Source: Todiramphus chloris collaris (taxonomy: Eukaryota > Chordata > Aves > Coraciiformes > Alcedinidae). Taken from it: DNA of 64,000 bases. Location of the stretch: NCBI GenBank assembly GCA_025345505.1, contig JANVCC010000030.1:12687059-12751058 (forward strand), written 5' to 3'. The notes beneath the pieces were generated by a model, which did no database searches, was not told the origin of the DNA, and saw only the letters and a list, made by a program, of their open reading frames with translations. A program made the translations under genes and the position numbers. Within the stretch, counting starts at the first letter, position 1. Every line of letters begins with the position of its first letter. Below are positions 36,001-48,000 of the stretch, piece after piece.

Positions 36001-39000
36001 CTGGCAGACCCCTGCTGAATCGACCCCAGGGCTGGAACTGCTAGGTATTTTCTTGGCAGGGAGATTTGCTTTCCGTTTAATTACTTTTCACTGAAATGGC
36101 ATGTTTCTCGGCAGGGTGATGGGGGCAAGTTAGCTCTGCTGGTTTTATTGATGCTTGGGGTAGGGCTGTAAGGGAAAGTGGGTTTTGAGGCTCCCAGGTG
36201 CTTTCTGGATTCATTAAACCTCCAGTTCCTTGCTAAAAGCTCTGCTTGAGGAAACCCGTCCCTGCTCCCCAGGCACGGAGGAGAAGGGTTTTCCTTTGTG
36301 TGTCAAGCGGAGCATGCGGAAAGCCGAGGAGAGGGAAAACTTGCAGCACTGGGGTCCTTTTGCAGCCCTGCGTTTCTCTTCCAGTGTCCAGTGAGGCTCT
36401 GGCTGCAAGGCTGTGCCTGCCCGGACCTTGCGATTGGGAATAGCGGCCTCTGGTTTTTAAGGAATGAACCGAAACTCCTTGTTTTGTTGTGATGACTTAG
36501 TGCAAGAGATATTTGGGGAAACCAGTTTGTTGCATTTTCTTTTTGTGAGCCGTTTGCTGCTGCCACTGGAGCAGGGGAGCTTGGTGTTTAATTAAAACAG
36601 CCCGAGCAATCTGAATCACAGACTTGCATGTTTTTAAAATTGTAGCTGTTCCTGTTGTGCTGAGTCAAACTGGTTTGTCGGGATTAAGCGTCTCCGCCTG
36701 GGAGCCGCGCTGGGGGAAGGGTGCCGGGGCGGCCCCGGGGTCGGGATCCCGGTTCCTGGCTGGCGGAGGCAGTAGGGTGGGTGCCATCCTCCCCCCAAGG
36801 AGAACCCTGGGAGGGGGGCACCGTCCCCATGGGCTGTGCTGGAGCCAGTGTCTGCTGTCGCCCGAAGCTTCCCCTGGGTTGAGGCCGTAACGAGTTGAGG
36901 TCGCTTCTGGAACTGGCATGTTCCCAAGCGGAGCGTGTGGGGGACGGTGGGGATGGGGGTACCCCCCCCATGGCTAGGCATCTCCTTGCAGGTACCTGTG
37001 CACAGCCTCATGCCCCTGGGGATGGGCTGCCATCTTGAAGGCCAGGCAGCCTTTTGCAGTGGCGCTCCCACCTGGCTGGGATGGTCCCATTTGAATTTGT
37101 GTTTTGTTTTGTTTTTTTGTTGTTGTTGTTGCTCAAAAACCAGTCCTGCTCTCAGTCTGGGGCGGGGCTGGTGGCGGGGCGCGGGCTGTCCCCTGGCAGA
37201 GCTCCACGCAGCCCCGTGCAGATGCCGTGGGGAGCCCAGCGGGAGCCATTTTGTAGGGTGGGTGGGCGGGCGACCCGCCTGCAGAGGGCCAGGCTCCGTG
37301 CTCTTGGTGAGGCCTCATCCTCCCGGTCTTGGGCTTCGGTATCGCCCGCCCTCAGCATGTCTGGGGAGCCCTGACGGGGATGATCTTGGGAGCAGGACTG
37401 CGTCCCCTTCCTGCAGGACTGCCATTCCCGGAAGGGCTGCAGCCCTCCTCTGGCGCCCACTTTCCCGTCAGCGCAGCCAAGCCCTCCATCCTGTGCTCCC
37501 CGAGGCGGGAGGGAGTGAGCCCAGAGCTGTCTTCGCATGGCTGCCCCTCTGAAGAGAAGAGGGAGCCATCTTGGGAAGAGGCAGGAGCACAGCAGCAGGG
37601 CCGAGCGCTGGCCCCATGGTCGCTCCCCACATGCGTGCCAGCACATGCTGGATGGGGGTACTGGGCTGGGGGGAGATCGCTGCGGGCAGGAGCTGTCTTT
37701 TTATTTTATTTTTGCCCGTCGCTAAGCTCCGTGCTGCTGAGGCCTGGTGTTTCTCACGCATGTGGCAGGAGCTGTTGACAAACACCTGTTTCCCGCCCCC
37801 CTCCCCAGGAATGCCCCGGGGGCCCTGCGGGGGCTGCAATGGTGGAGGTGGGGGTGGCAGGGACACCCCCTCCCTGGGTCCTCTCCCAGGGCTTTCCTGC
37901 CTGGCGGCAGCTGTGGAAAAGATTTAGGTCTCCATGTTCCTCTCCAAGGTGTGGCCGTCAAAACCCATCCCTGTCCCGGGGAGGGGACACTGGCCACCCC
38001 CCTCTGACCGGTCCTGCTTTTCCCTTGGGTGCCCAGCCGCCTGCCCAGTGAGGACCGGGGTGCAGGAGGGACGCCGCGGGGAGGGGGGGCGCTCGGCGGG
38101 CGCGCACGCACACGCGGCGTGCGATCCAAGGCCTTTTTTTATTAATGAGAAAAATGTGCAGGGCTTGAACGATCGCCAGGAACAGATTTATTCTAGTTCC
38201 CCAGAAATTAAACTGAAATGAAGGAGCGAGTCAGCCCGGCCCGGCACCCCCTCCTGACTCTGTGCTTGTTTTAACTCTGGAAGAATCTGACTTTGGGGTG
38301 GGGGAGGCAGGGAAAGGGGGGGCGATATTTGGGTTTAAGCAGTTCCAGATGGGCTCGGTGCTCGAAGAGAGCTGAGGAAGCGAGTGGAGAGCAGCGCAGA
38401 GATTTGGGTAACTGCCCCAGGCAGGAGAGAGGAGGGAGATCTTGGCAGAAAGTCCTGCTCCATGCTGCTGGGATGGGATGGAGCTTGGCAGCCGAGCCAT
38501 CCCGTCTGTGGGGCAAACCTTTGGATATGCAGCGAGTAACCTTTTTGGGGGAGGGGGTGGTTTTGGTTGTTGGTTTGGGTTGCTTTTTTTTTTTTTTTTT
38601 TTTTTTTTTTTTGTAAATATCATTATTCCTTCCCTGGGCTCTTTCCAAAAGTACAACCTGGAAAAAAATAGAGCTGGAGCAGGGAGAGGGGCCCTTTGGA
38701 TCTCAGCCTGCCGCAAACGGCTGCCCTGTGGAGGCAGGACTGCAGTGCCGAGCGCATTCCCTTCCTTACCCAGGGGACTTCGACACTCCCCATCCACGCA
38801 TGCCAGCCCAGGTTGGTCTGGTGGCCCCTAGGGGACACCTGCCCCCATGAAGCCACATCCACAGGACGATGAGGCCATGGAGAGAGGTGGCAGGAGCAGC
38901 CCCATCATAGCGTGGCCTGAAAACGAAGGTGGTTTTGTGGGCCGATTTGCTGCCTACATCCTGGTCGATTGCATTCATGGCTCAAACAGGTCTGGCATCT

Positions 39001-42000
39001 CCCCATCAGATGAGTTATTTCTGTGGCAGCAGCGGGCGGCTGCATGGCCATTCCTGTTGGGGACAGCGACCTACAAATCTCTCCTGCCTGTTGGCCATAG
39101 AGCTCCTGCCTGCCCAGCGTGGCAGGGAGCTGCAGCGGGCAGCCCCTTTCCCTGGGCCAGGCAGGGACACGTCTGTCCCAAGCAGGCAGTGGTCATTGTA
39201 AGGCTGGCAGGCTGTCTGGCAGCTGGAAGGGCTGAGAAGCTGTCCATGCGGTCTCTCCATTCCCCTTGCCCGCAGTCTGGCCAGGTGAAAGCAGCTTTTC
39301 CCCTGGGTGAGCCAAAGCAGCGCTCACCAGGGTGCATCCACCACATCGGCAGGGATGGCAGCTCTTCCCCGTCCGAGCTGACCCCGGCGTGGCACACCGG
39401 GCTCTGACATCCGAAATCCCTGCGGTATTAATAGAACAGTAATTGCAGTGCAGGGCTGGACTCGGGCAGCTGGCTCGCGTCCTCTCCCGGCGTCAGTACC
39501 GCCTTTCTGCAGGACCAGGGCCTGGCAATGGGACCTGGCAGGGCTCGGGCAGGGGCTGCACGTGTCCTTGGCGTGCGATCATAGGGCAGGACCAGCCATC
39601 CTGCAAAATCTCTGGCCTCCCGAGTACCGTGCTTTGGAGGAGGGGGGGTGTGCATGCAACATGGGTGCTGGAGCCCAGTTTGGTGTGGCCCTGCTTGCAA
39701 AATGGCAGAAATCTGCCCTCCCTGTCTCAACCCGGTGCGTGACCAGGAGGAAACAAACACCCGTCCCTCCCCGCAACCCAGGCACTGCCACTTGATCTGC
39801 TTTTTGTAGAGCTGGCACCTGTCCCTTCTCACATGCTTCAGTCTGTCTCGCGGCCATCAGGAAACAGCTCCTGGCAAGGAGCACGCGGCCGGACACGGCC
39901 GGAGAACCGGAAAACCCTCTTCAGCCAGTTAGCGACAGGCGGGTGGGCGATGGGGCAGGGCTGGAGGGAGGGAAGTGAGCACTCCTGTCCTGTGTGCCAG
40001 GCAGCTCCTGGTCATTCAGCAGCTGGATCTGGCCCATCTGGGAGGTGTAGGGCACTGGGATCAAGTGGACAGTGAGGGAGATGCAGCCAGCTGATGGCTC
40101 AAAGCCACAAGGTCATCTTCCCATGTGAGATTATTATACCCTAGTGCAGGTATGGGATTGGGAAATGAGGATGCAGCCTTGGAGCATCCTTGGAATTGGC
40201 ATTTTGGGCTCTGCTGTGAGCTTATTGTGGTGCCAGCGGGACCGGGACCGGCAGTGGTACTGGGACCGGTGATGCTGCCCATCCTCGGCTGGGCTCTCCA
40301 GGGCAAGGACTGCCTGGCCTTGTGCGTGCGTGTGTGGTGTGTACAAAGGGGCCTTAATCTCAGTTGGGGCCTCTGGGCCCTGCCATAATGCAGAAATAAT
40401 GAGTCTATTATTAAGTGCCCACAGTACTTCTTCACTCCAGTGGCTCGCCTCCAGCAGCAGGCAGAACCTGCCCCGCTTGAAGTGGATGTGTCATCATTTG
40501 CCTCAGCAAATCCGATCCCCTTTGATGATGGGCCAAACGCCCTTGGCATGAAGGGCCACAGCTGTGATACAGGCCCCATTTTTTTTTTTTCCCCTCCTCT
40601 CTTCCCTTTGTTCCCAGTTCATGGGCAAGTTATTGGTTTGCCCCAGACCTGGGGCATGAGCAGTCCAGGTCCCCACATCCCCTCAGAGAGGGGACAGCAT
40701 GGGGGCCCAGCTACCACAGCAGCCTCACATCTCCCTCCTTGGTGCTGGGGAGCAGCAGGCACCCTGCTTGGCAAGGGGACTGGTTCCCAGTGTGGGCGGT
40801 GATAGGGAGCTCTCCAGCCCTTCCCTGGGGCTGAACCACACTGCCTGGCCTGCCCAGCCCGACAGCCAGGGAGGGCAAGGCCAGGACCCTGCATGGCCCC
40901 CTGGCCTCGCAACGGACACTTGGGTGGCCGGGTGTGTGGGAGGGGTCCCTGGAAGAGCTGGAATCCCCGGGAGAGGACGAGGGCACACGGGCTGTGCAGC
41001 ATGTTGGCAGTGCTGCCAAGCACAGTCCCTGCAGAGGACTTCACCAGGCTCCCAAACCCCGTGCATGGCACTTGTCCTGTGGGTACCCCCAGCCACTGGA
41101 TGCTGCCTCCCTTCCTGACTGCAGTCTTCCTTGCTGGTCTTCTGGCTTTCAGCTCTATCAGTGAGAGCTTTCCCTCTCTATGGTGAATCTTGGGCACAAG
41201 GGGCTGTGGAGTACCCAAACCTTCCAGCACAGAGAAGCTTCGAAGCTGCCCTCTGCTGGGTCCCCCCATCCACAGAGCATGTGCTCCGCCTTGGGCTGAG
41301 CAGGACGGGACTGCTTTCTCCTCGCAGGCAGTGTGTGCACTTCCTTGGCCTCACAGACGGGCTATCCCCTGCCCTCAGAGCCAGGGTTTAGCTGGGGTCA
41401 GAGGAGGAAGGACCCTCCTGGAGGAGGAGGAGGAGGGATCCTGGTGGGCAGCACGCTCCGGGAAAGTGTTGCAGGGTCTCCCAGACCTGACGCGCACTGG
41501 GCGCTCTGTGTGGCTCGGCTTTTGTGTACCCGAAACACTCGTCAGCGGGAAAAGTGCAACCTCAGGTTCTCTCCCACAGGCAGCTCTTTGTTCCCAGATA
41601 AAGGACCTTACACCAAAGGCCCTTTGTGCCGCTGCTCAGAACGATGCCGGGATTAATTGTACCGATAGGTGCTTGAATGGGGAGCACGCAAGGCCACTCA
41701 CTCCTGCCGTCATTATCTTCAAAACCAAGGAGGAAATTAAAATATGCAGGGAGATGCCCCTTTTGGTGGCTTTTTGACTAGCAGACAATCATCAAGATTG
41801 AAAGTGCATCCTTAAACAAGCTGCTGTTGCTTCCAGAGGAGCACGGCACCACCACAAGCAGCCGCCACGGTGTGAGCCAGGCTGTGTCCAGGGGCAAATG
41901 CCTTGGCCATCGGTGCTGGCTGCAGGAGCCTGACATGGGGCAAGTGGCCTGGCTGTCCTGCTGGGCTGGGCCACTCACCCCACACCGGGCTCCTGCAGAC

Positions 42001-45000
42001 ATGGTGCCATGGTCTGCGCAGCTCCCAGAGAGCACAGGCACGTTGCAGAACAGGTTTATCTGTTTGCAGCGAGGCTGCGTGGGTGTCTTCACTAACTTTC
42101 CTCCCTTGCCTTCTTCCAGGATGCTCTGGACTTGCGCGAACTGCCTTCTCCTCATTGGGGCGAGGAGCTGGCGTCTTACCTTGCCAGCGCATCCTGATAA
42201 AAGCTGTCGGTCCCCATGTTCAAAGGCAAGAGCGTTCAAATCAGAGCCGGTTGGTGGAGACGATTGGTGGAGTCTTCCCCAGCGGCTTCATCTTGAAAGA
42301 ATTTTGATTCTCCCCCCTTTTTGGCTCAGCCATCGCTGCCGCGCACGTCTGCCGCTCAGCAGCGCGAGACGGGCTCTCTGGGCCTCTTAGGGGGGGAGTT
42401 CAAACGCTTTTGCTGGCCTCAGACTGTGCTCACTGCATTCCTGAGCCCCTGCGTGGGGAGGAAGAGGTCCCCGGCTCCAGATGGGTCCTTGCCAGGGCTT
42501 CAAACGCCCAGTGAACTGCTGCGGACTCTGTGGTGGCAATGGGAGGGATGCTGGTGGGGGACCTCTGGTCTCTGCAGCCTGGGGAGTGCCAGGGAGGAGA
42601 TTTTTGCTAGGGAAGGAGGAGGCAGCCAGAGCGATGCTCACAGCCCTGCCTGTGCAGTAAGGCTCTTGTCGCACCCTGGGATCTAACTCTGCTGTGGAAA
42701 TCCTGCTTTTATGTAGGGCTGTCCATGGCCTGCTGCACTCGCTGAGCAAAGTGAGGCTCCTGCTGCATCCCTTGCCTTTGCCCTGCTGAAGGTAAGGAGG
42801 GGACAACTCCTCAGTGCTGCAGACAGTGATAAAACAAGCCTTAGGGTGACTTCCCCAAGCTGGTGAAATTGGGAGCCAATTTTCAATTGACTAATGGGCC
42901 CAGGCTCTCAATCTGGAGCACATGATTGAAGCAGCTTTGACTCAGTGCTCAGCAAGCACTGGCGCTGTTCACGTCCCTGCGAAGCACCTGCAAACCTGAA
43001 CTGAGACAGGAAACCACCAGTGCCACATCCAAGCCGACCTTTGGCAGCTTGTGCTGGAGGGGGAGAGCAGCTGGCTACTCCCAAACCACTGAAACCCAGT
43101 GCTGGCCCACCTCCCCAGCCCTGGATGCTAGCACAGGCCCTTTCATGGGGTACCAGTGCTAAGCATGCCCTGGCATTTACTGGAGAAAGGACACGGGTTT
43201 GGTGCCAGGCCACTGCGAGGTCTTTGCAGCAGCTTTAAGGGCAGACAGCAGCTACTGCGGCTCAGCCGTGGCCAGCTCTTCTCAGCACGCTGCTGCCGGC
43301 CCCGGGACCATGCAGCACAGCAGCCGTCAGGGCTGGGGAGCTCCGCTGACCCCACCTCACTCCTGCGGCTGCAGGAAACCCCCACTGCCCTCCGTGCTCG
43401 GCCTGTTTCCTTTAGCCGAGTCGCTCAGTGATTTTATTTCCCCTCCCCACACTCTCTGTGTGGTTTACATGGCTCTTGCGCCAGCAGCTGGCTTGGCTCT
43501 GTCAGTTTTTTCCCTCTGCTGCTGGTCAGATGGCAGATGCTGCCAAATTAGGATGCAGGCAGTGAGCCTCTTGCCTGACCTGCATCTCTGCCCTGGGCAT
43601 GGGGAAGGGCACTGTTGGAGGGGACGACTGCCCACGTGCCCTGTCCTGGGGCCAGGCCAGCATGGCAAGGGCTGCCTACGTGGGGCTTGTTGGCATTCAG
43701 GTGAGTTCCTGCACCAGTTTGGGGAGCAAAGCTCCCCACGCAGTCAGGTCTGGCACAGTTCTGCTCCAGGATCATTGTGGTGCCCTGCTTGCTGGCACAC
43801 ACCCTGCCACTCCGATCCCCATCTCCCTGGCCCGACTCACCACCATGGCCACTTATCTGCACTGGCCCCATCCTTAAGCGTGCAGAGCACCTCTTCCCTG
43901 TTCTTCCCACAGGGCCCTCCTACAGAAACACCCACCCAGCTGCCTGGACCTGGGGTAGGGGCCGGAGACCCTTGCGAGGTCTCTGTAACAGGACTTGGCA
44001 GCCTGGCACACCATTGGTGCCGAGCACGTGCTTGGCTCTGCTCCGCTGCCAGCACAGCGTGCCTGGGCCCTCGCACGGCACTGCTCTGCCCTTCCCTTAT
44101 TAGGGCAGCTGGCATGTGGGGCCTGTCCCTTGGAGAGGTATGAGCTACCCTGCTCCACAACCTGCTCCCCTGTGGCCTGGCATCTGCTGCCTTCCCTTGG
44201 AGCCACCCCAGTGCAGCATCTCTGGAAGGGCTCACGGCTGTGCGGAGCTGTGCTCAGGCCCCTGCCGGAGATCAGTAGCTGATGCTGTGGGAAAGGGGAG
44301 AGGGATGGCAGTTTGCTGTATCCCCTGGGCAGGCAGTGCCATGGGACTGGACAGAGGCTGCCCCATGGGTGCCTGGCCCCATCCTGCACAACCTGTGCCC
44401 CAGATCTCCTGGTGTTTGAGTCCCCCTGTGTTACCCACTTGGCAGAGGGCCTTGGTTTGTGTTTTTGAGAAACAGCGAATAACCACTGCCCAATAAGTTC
44501 CTCTGTGCGCCTCCTGTTTGCAAAGAACTGTTGTCCAGTTGTACTTCCTGCTGTAGATGCTGACCCCCTGACCCTGTCTTGGCTGGCAAGCTGACACCAT
44601 GAGGGGTTTTCCTTACTCTGTCCCCAGTGCCATGTCTGCTGCCAGTCCCATGATGGGACTGTGTTTGCTCCATGCGCACAGCCTGGGCAAGAGGCAGGCT
44701 CACCGTCTGGGCTGGGATCCTGGCAAACAGTGAGGTGGGTCGGAGAGTCCACGTGTCCCCGTATGTTCTTGTTTATCTGTGCTGCGGTGGAACTTGTAGT
44801 TCATGCTCCCAGCCCATCCATGGGTGTTGGGTCAGGAGCTGCTGACTAGTCTCCCCGGGGTGGGACACGGGAAGAAGGTGTTTACCTCCAGCCAGGCTTC
44901 ATCTGAAACCCTGCGACACGTGAACATTTCCTTCCTCTGCACTTCCTCCTTGGCTGGGTCAGCCTGTGGTTTTCCTGGGGTGGAAGGAAAGAAGCTGAAA

Positions 45001-48000
45001 CTGTCTCTCCCTTCTGGGACTGAGCCGTGGTGCCTGGCACGGCCGATCTGCCCCAGCATGTCCTGTACTTCAGCTGCCAGGAGTGAGCATCTCCCAGTCT
45101 GCTGCCAGCTCTGGGGACTGGAGAGCCGGGGCACCCTGCCCTCTGTCTTGGGGCTGGGTGGTCTGGGGGACAGGTGTACGGTCGTCCATTGTGCTAGGGT
45201 CTGGGAGGGGGCTGTGCCTGCAGCTGAGGAGGGGGATGGCCTCAGTAATGAGCCGTTTCGGAGCTGGTGCTGGGTCCTGCTCAGGGCAGGCACCAGAGCC
45301 CCTCTGAGCACACCAGGGTCTGCAGGGAGCTGTCGCCCAGCTCTGGCATTTGCACCCCCTTGCCTCAACTCCCCGCTGGGCAGGAGAGGAACTGGAGAAC
45401 CCATGGGGTGCCTGCTCCTTTCCACACAGCCTATGGGGCCATCCCTGGAGTGGGGGGTGCAGAGCCAGCAGCTCAGAGAGGGTCCATTGGCACCAGCCCT
45501 GAAGCACATCGTCCTTCTCCGTCCTCGTGTTTCGTTCCCGGTTTTTTGCGTGTGGTGCTCGCTCAGAGCCGTGGGGCTCTGCCCGGGATTAGTGACAGCT
45601 GCCTGCAATTGCAGCTCTTCCCAGACAAGCGTCTCGCTCCCCCAAGGCTGGGGCTGGGGCTGTTTGGGGAATGCTGCCGGGGTGGTTTGTCTTGTAGTCT
45701 GCTCCAGGAATGTTGGCCAGACGGTCAAATTCTTCTCCCCTCTTGTAAAATGAGTGATGTGGGGCGTCTCTGGGAGAGCAGCCTGCCAGTCCCTCCTCCT
45801 CTGGATAAACCTGCCTGGCCCGCACCGCCCTGTCATGGGAACGGGCCCTTTCAACCCCAGCCACAGTAAATACTCGCCCTGCCAAAGCAGAGGGGGAGGG
45901 CGCAGATGGGGGTGCCTGGTTTCCCTTCTCTGGTAGCCCTTGCACTGGCCAGGAGGCATGGCTGGCCATGCCGGTGGCCAGGGGTGACAGCCTGACATCC
46001 CTCCCCACCTCGCCACCTGGCCGGCTCCTCATCCTGCCGCTTACCCGCTCCGGCAAGGCTCTCCGGGGACGCCTCGCTCTTCCTGTTCTCCTGACAGGAG
46101 AAGAGAAATCTGGAGTCTGTCTGCGCCGCTCCCCCCTCCTCCCACCATGTCTCACCCCCCAAGTTGCTGTTTTCCACAGAAATGTCAGGCTCTGCTCTCC
46201 TCTCCCCCACTCCTCCTGGGTTTTTTTTTTTTTCCTCTAATCTTGGCCTTCGTCTCCAATTACTTCTTTCTCTCCTCCTTCTCTCTCCAGAGACCCTGAT
46301 GGACACGAAGTGGGTGACCTCTGAGTTGGCATGGACAACTCATCCAGAGACAGGGGTAAGTCTGGAACCTGCCATGGTCCCAACCTCCAAAGGGCATGGC
46401 TGGCCCTGGCCCCACGGGGATTGGGCTGCTTGCCAGTGCCTTTGCAGAGCTGGCTGCATCTTCCCCCTTCCCTCCTGTGCTTGTCCTCTGGCCTCATGAA
46501 ACCATCTCCTCCTGACTCCGTGACAGCAGAGTGGGAGCGCCATGGTCCCTGGCCCAGGTTCCTCTTAGTCACCTTGATGACCAGGAGGGTTGGGACGCGT
46601 GGAAGTGCAGCTGCTCTGTTGACTGTTGCCTGGTCTCCCCCCACCCTGTGCTGTTCATGATGTGTCTGTAGCACTGGGGGTCTAACCCACTCCCTTCTTG
46701 CTTGCAGTGGGAAGAAGTCAGTGGTTACGATGAGGCCATGAATCCCATCCGCACGTACCAGGTGTGCAACGTGCGGGAGGCCAACCAGAACAACTGGCTT
46801 CGTACCAAGTTCATCCAGCGCCAGGACGTCCAGCGTGTCTATGTGGAGCTGAAGTTCACTGTGCGGGACTGCAACAGCATCCCCAACATCCCTGGCTCCT
46901 GCAAAGAGACCTTCAACCTCTTCTATTACGAGTCAGATACGGATTCTGCCTCTGCAAACAGCCCTTTCTGGATGGAGAACCCCTATATCAAAGTGGATAC
47001 AATTGCCCCGGACGAGAGTTTCTCCAAACTGGAGTCTGGACGTGTGAACACCAAGGTGCGCAGCTTTGGCCCCCTCTCCAAGAATGGCTTTTATTTGGCC
47101 TTCCAGGACCTGGGAGCCTGCATGTCCCTCATCTCCGTCCGGGCTTTCTACAAGAAATGCTCCAACACCATTGCTGGCTTTGCTATCTTCCCGGAGACTT
47201 TAACGGGTGCTGAGCCCACCTCTCTGGTCATCGCGCCGGGCACCTGCATCCCCAACGCGGTGGAGGTGTCTGTACCCTTGAAGCTGTACTGCAACGGCGA
47301 CGGCGAGTGGATGGTACCCGTGGGGGCATGTACGTGTGCCGCTGGATATGAGCCGACCATGAAGGACACCCAGTGCCAAGGTATGTGCGTGGCGGAGCGA
47401 GCATCTTCCCCCTTCACCCTTGTCCCTGCGGGCGCGTTGATGCAGAGGAGGCAGTTTTGTGTTGAGCTCGGTCTGGTTTTGGAGGCTTGGGAGCTGGTCA
47501 GGCTTCCTGAGGAGGGAGCAGGGTGGTATGTTAGAGGGCTGATCTGCAGTTTGACTCAGCATCTGGAAGCCTTATAGCCATCGTGGTCCGGACCAGCACG
47601 GTGTCTGCTGTGACATGCTGGTTACTTCCGCCAGTGCTGTCTTCTGCGGGATGTGTCTCTTCTCCAGGAGCCACAGCTCAAGCCTTGATCCTCAGCAGGG
47701 ATCCAGCATGTTTAAGCCCCCTCATGTTACCAGAACCTCCCTCTCACCCCTGTGTCCAGCTTCTCCCCTCTCCCTCTCTTGGTGCTCGTGACTGGGGCGA
47801 GTGGTTGTTCCTGGAAAGTGTGATTTCACGCTGCTTGTGCAGAAGTGCTTGGAAAGCCCAGTGGTGAGCAGAGCCCTGCTGCGCTGGCTGCGGGAAAGCC
47901 CTGCAGATGAATGTTGGATACACGCTCCCTCTGCCAGCGCTGGAGGCTTTTAGCAGGGAGGGTGAGGAGTGCCACAAAGGCAGGGGAAATGGAGCTCCCT

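Larger units (their letters stand above)
33002..46290 (+). other. EPHB3: EPHB3 intron 1 (13.3 kb)
   Basis: GTGAGT...CTCCAG. The first 950 bp belong to the CpG island. It holds a 29-base T tract (38584-38612), AT-richer islands at 36570-36690, 38115-38225 and 41580-41790, a CTCF-like motif at 41245-41260 and a TCF-like core at 40520-40526. Long open frames on both strands at 43200-46000 reflect GC-rich sequence with few stops and encode nothing I recognise. Confidence 0.9.

Noticed and set aside
40520-40526. CTTTGAT in intron 1 as a TCF site
   Set aside because: Only a 7-bp core without the flanking bases of a strong site. Such matches are expected several times per 64 kb.
43199-44143. A 314-codon + strand open frame in intron 1
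   Set aside because: No recognisable domain, and overlapped by a long antisense frame. GC-rich sequence with few stops explains it.
44832-46016. A 394-codon open frame on the - strand within intron 1 and ending before exon 2
   Set aside because: The longest frame in the window, but it has no family motif, has Pro/Gln/Arg/Ser-heavy composition typical of GC-rich non-coding DNA, and overlaps equally open frames on the + strand (44803-45753).
47381-47577. Read-through of exon 3 into intron 3
   Set aside because: The canonical GTATGT donor at 47381 and the in-frame join to exon 4 fix the exon end. The extra residues match nothing in Eph receptors.
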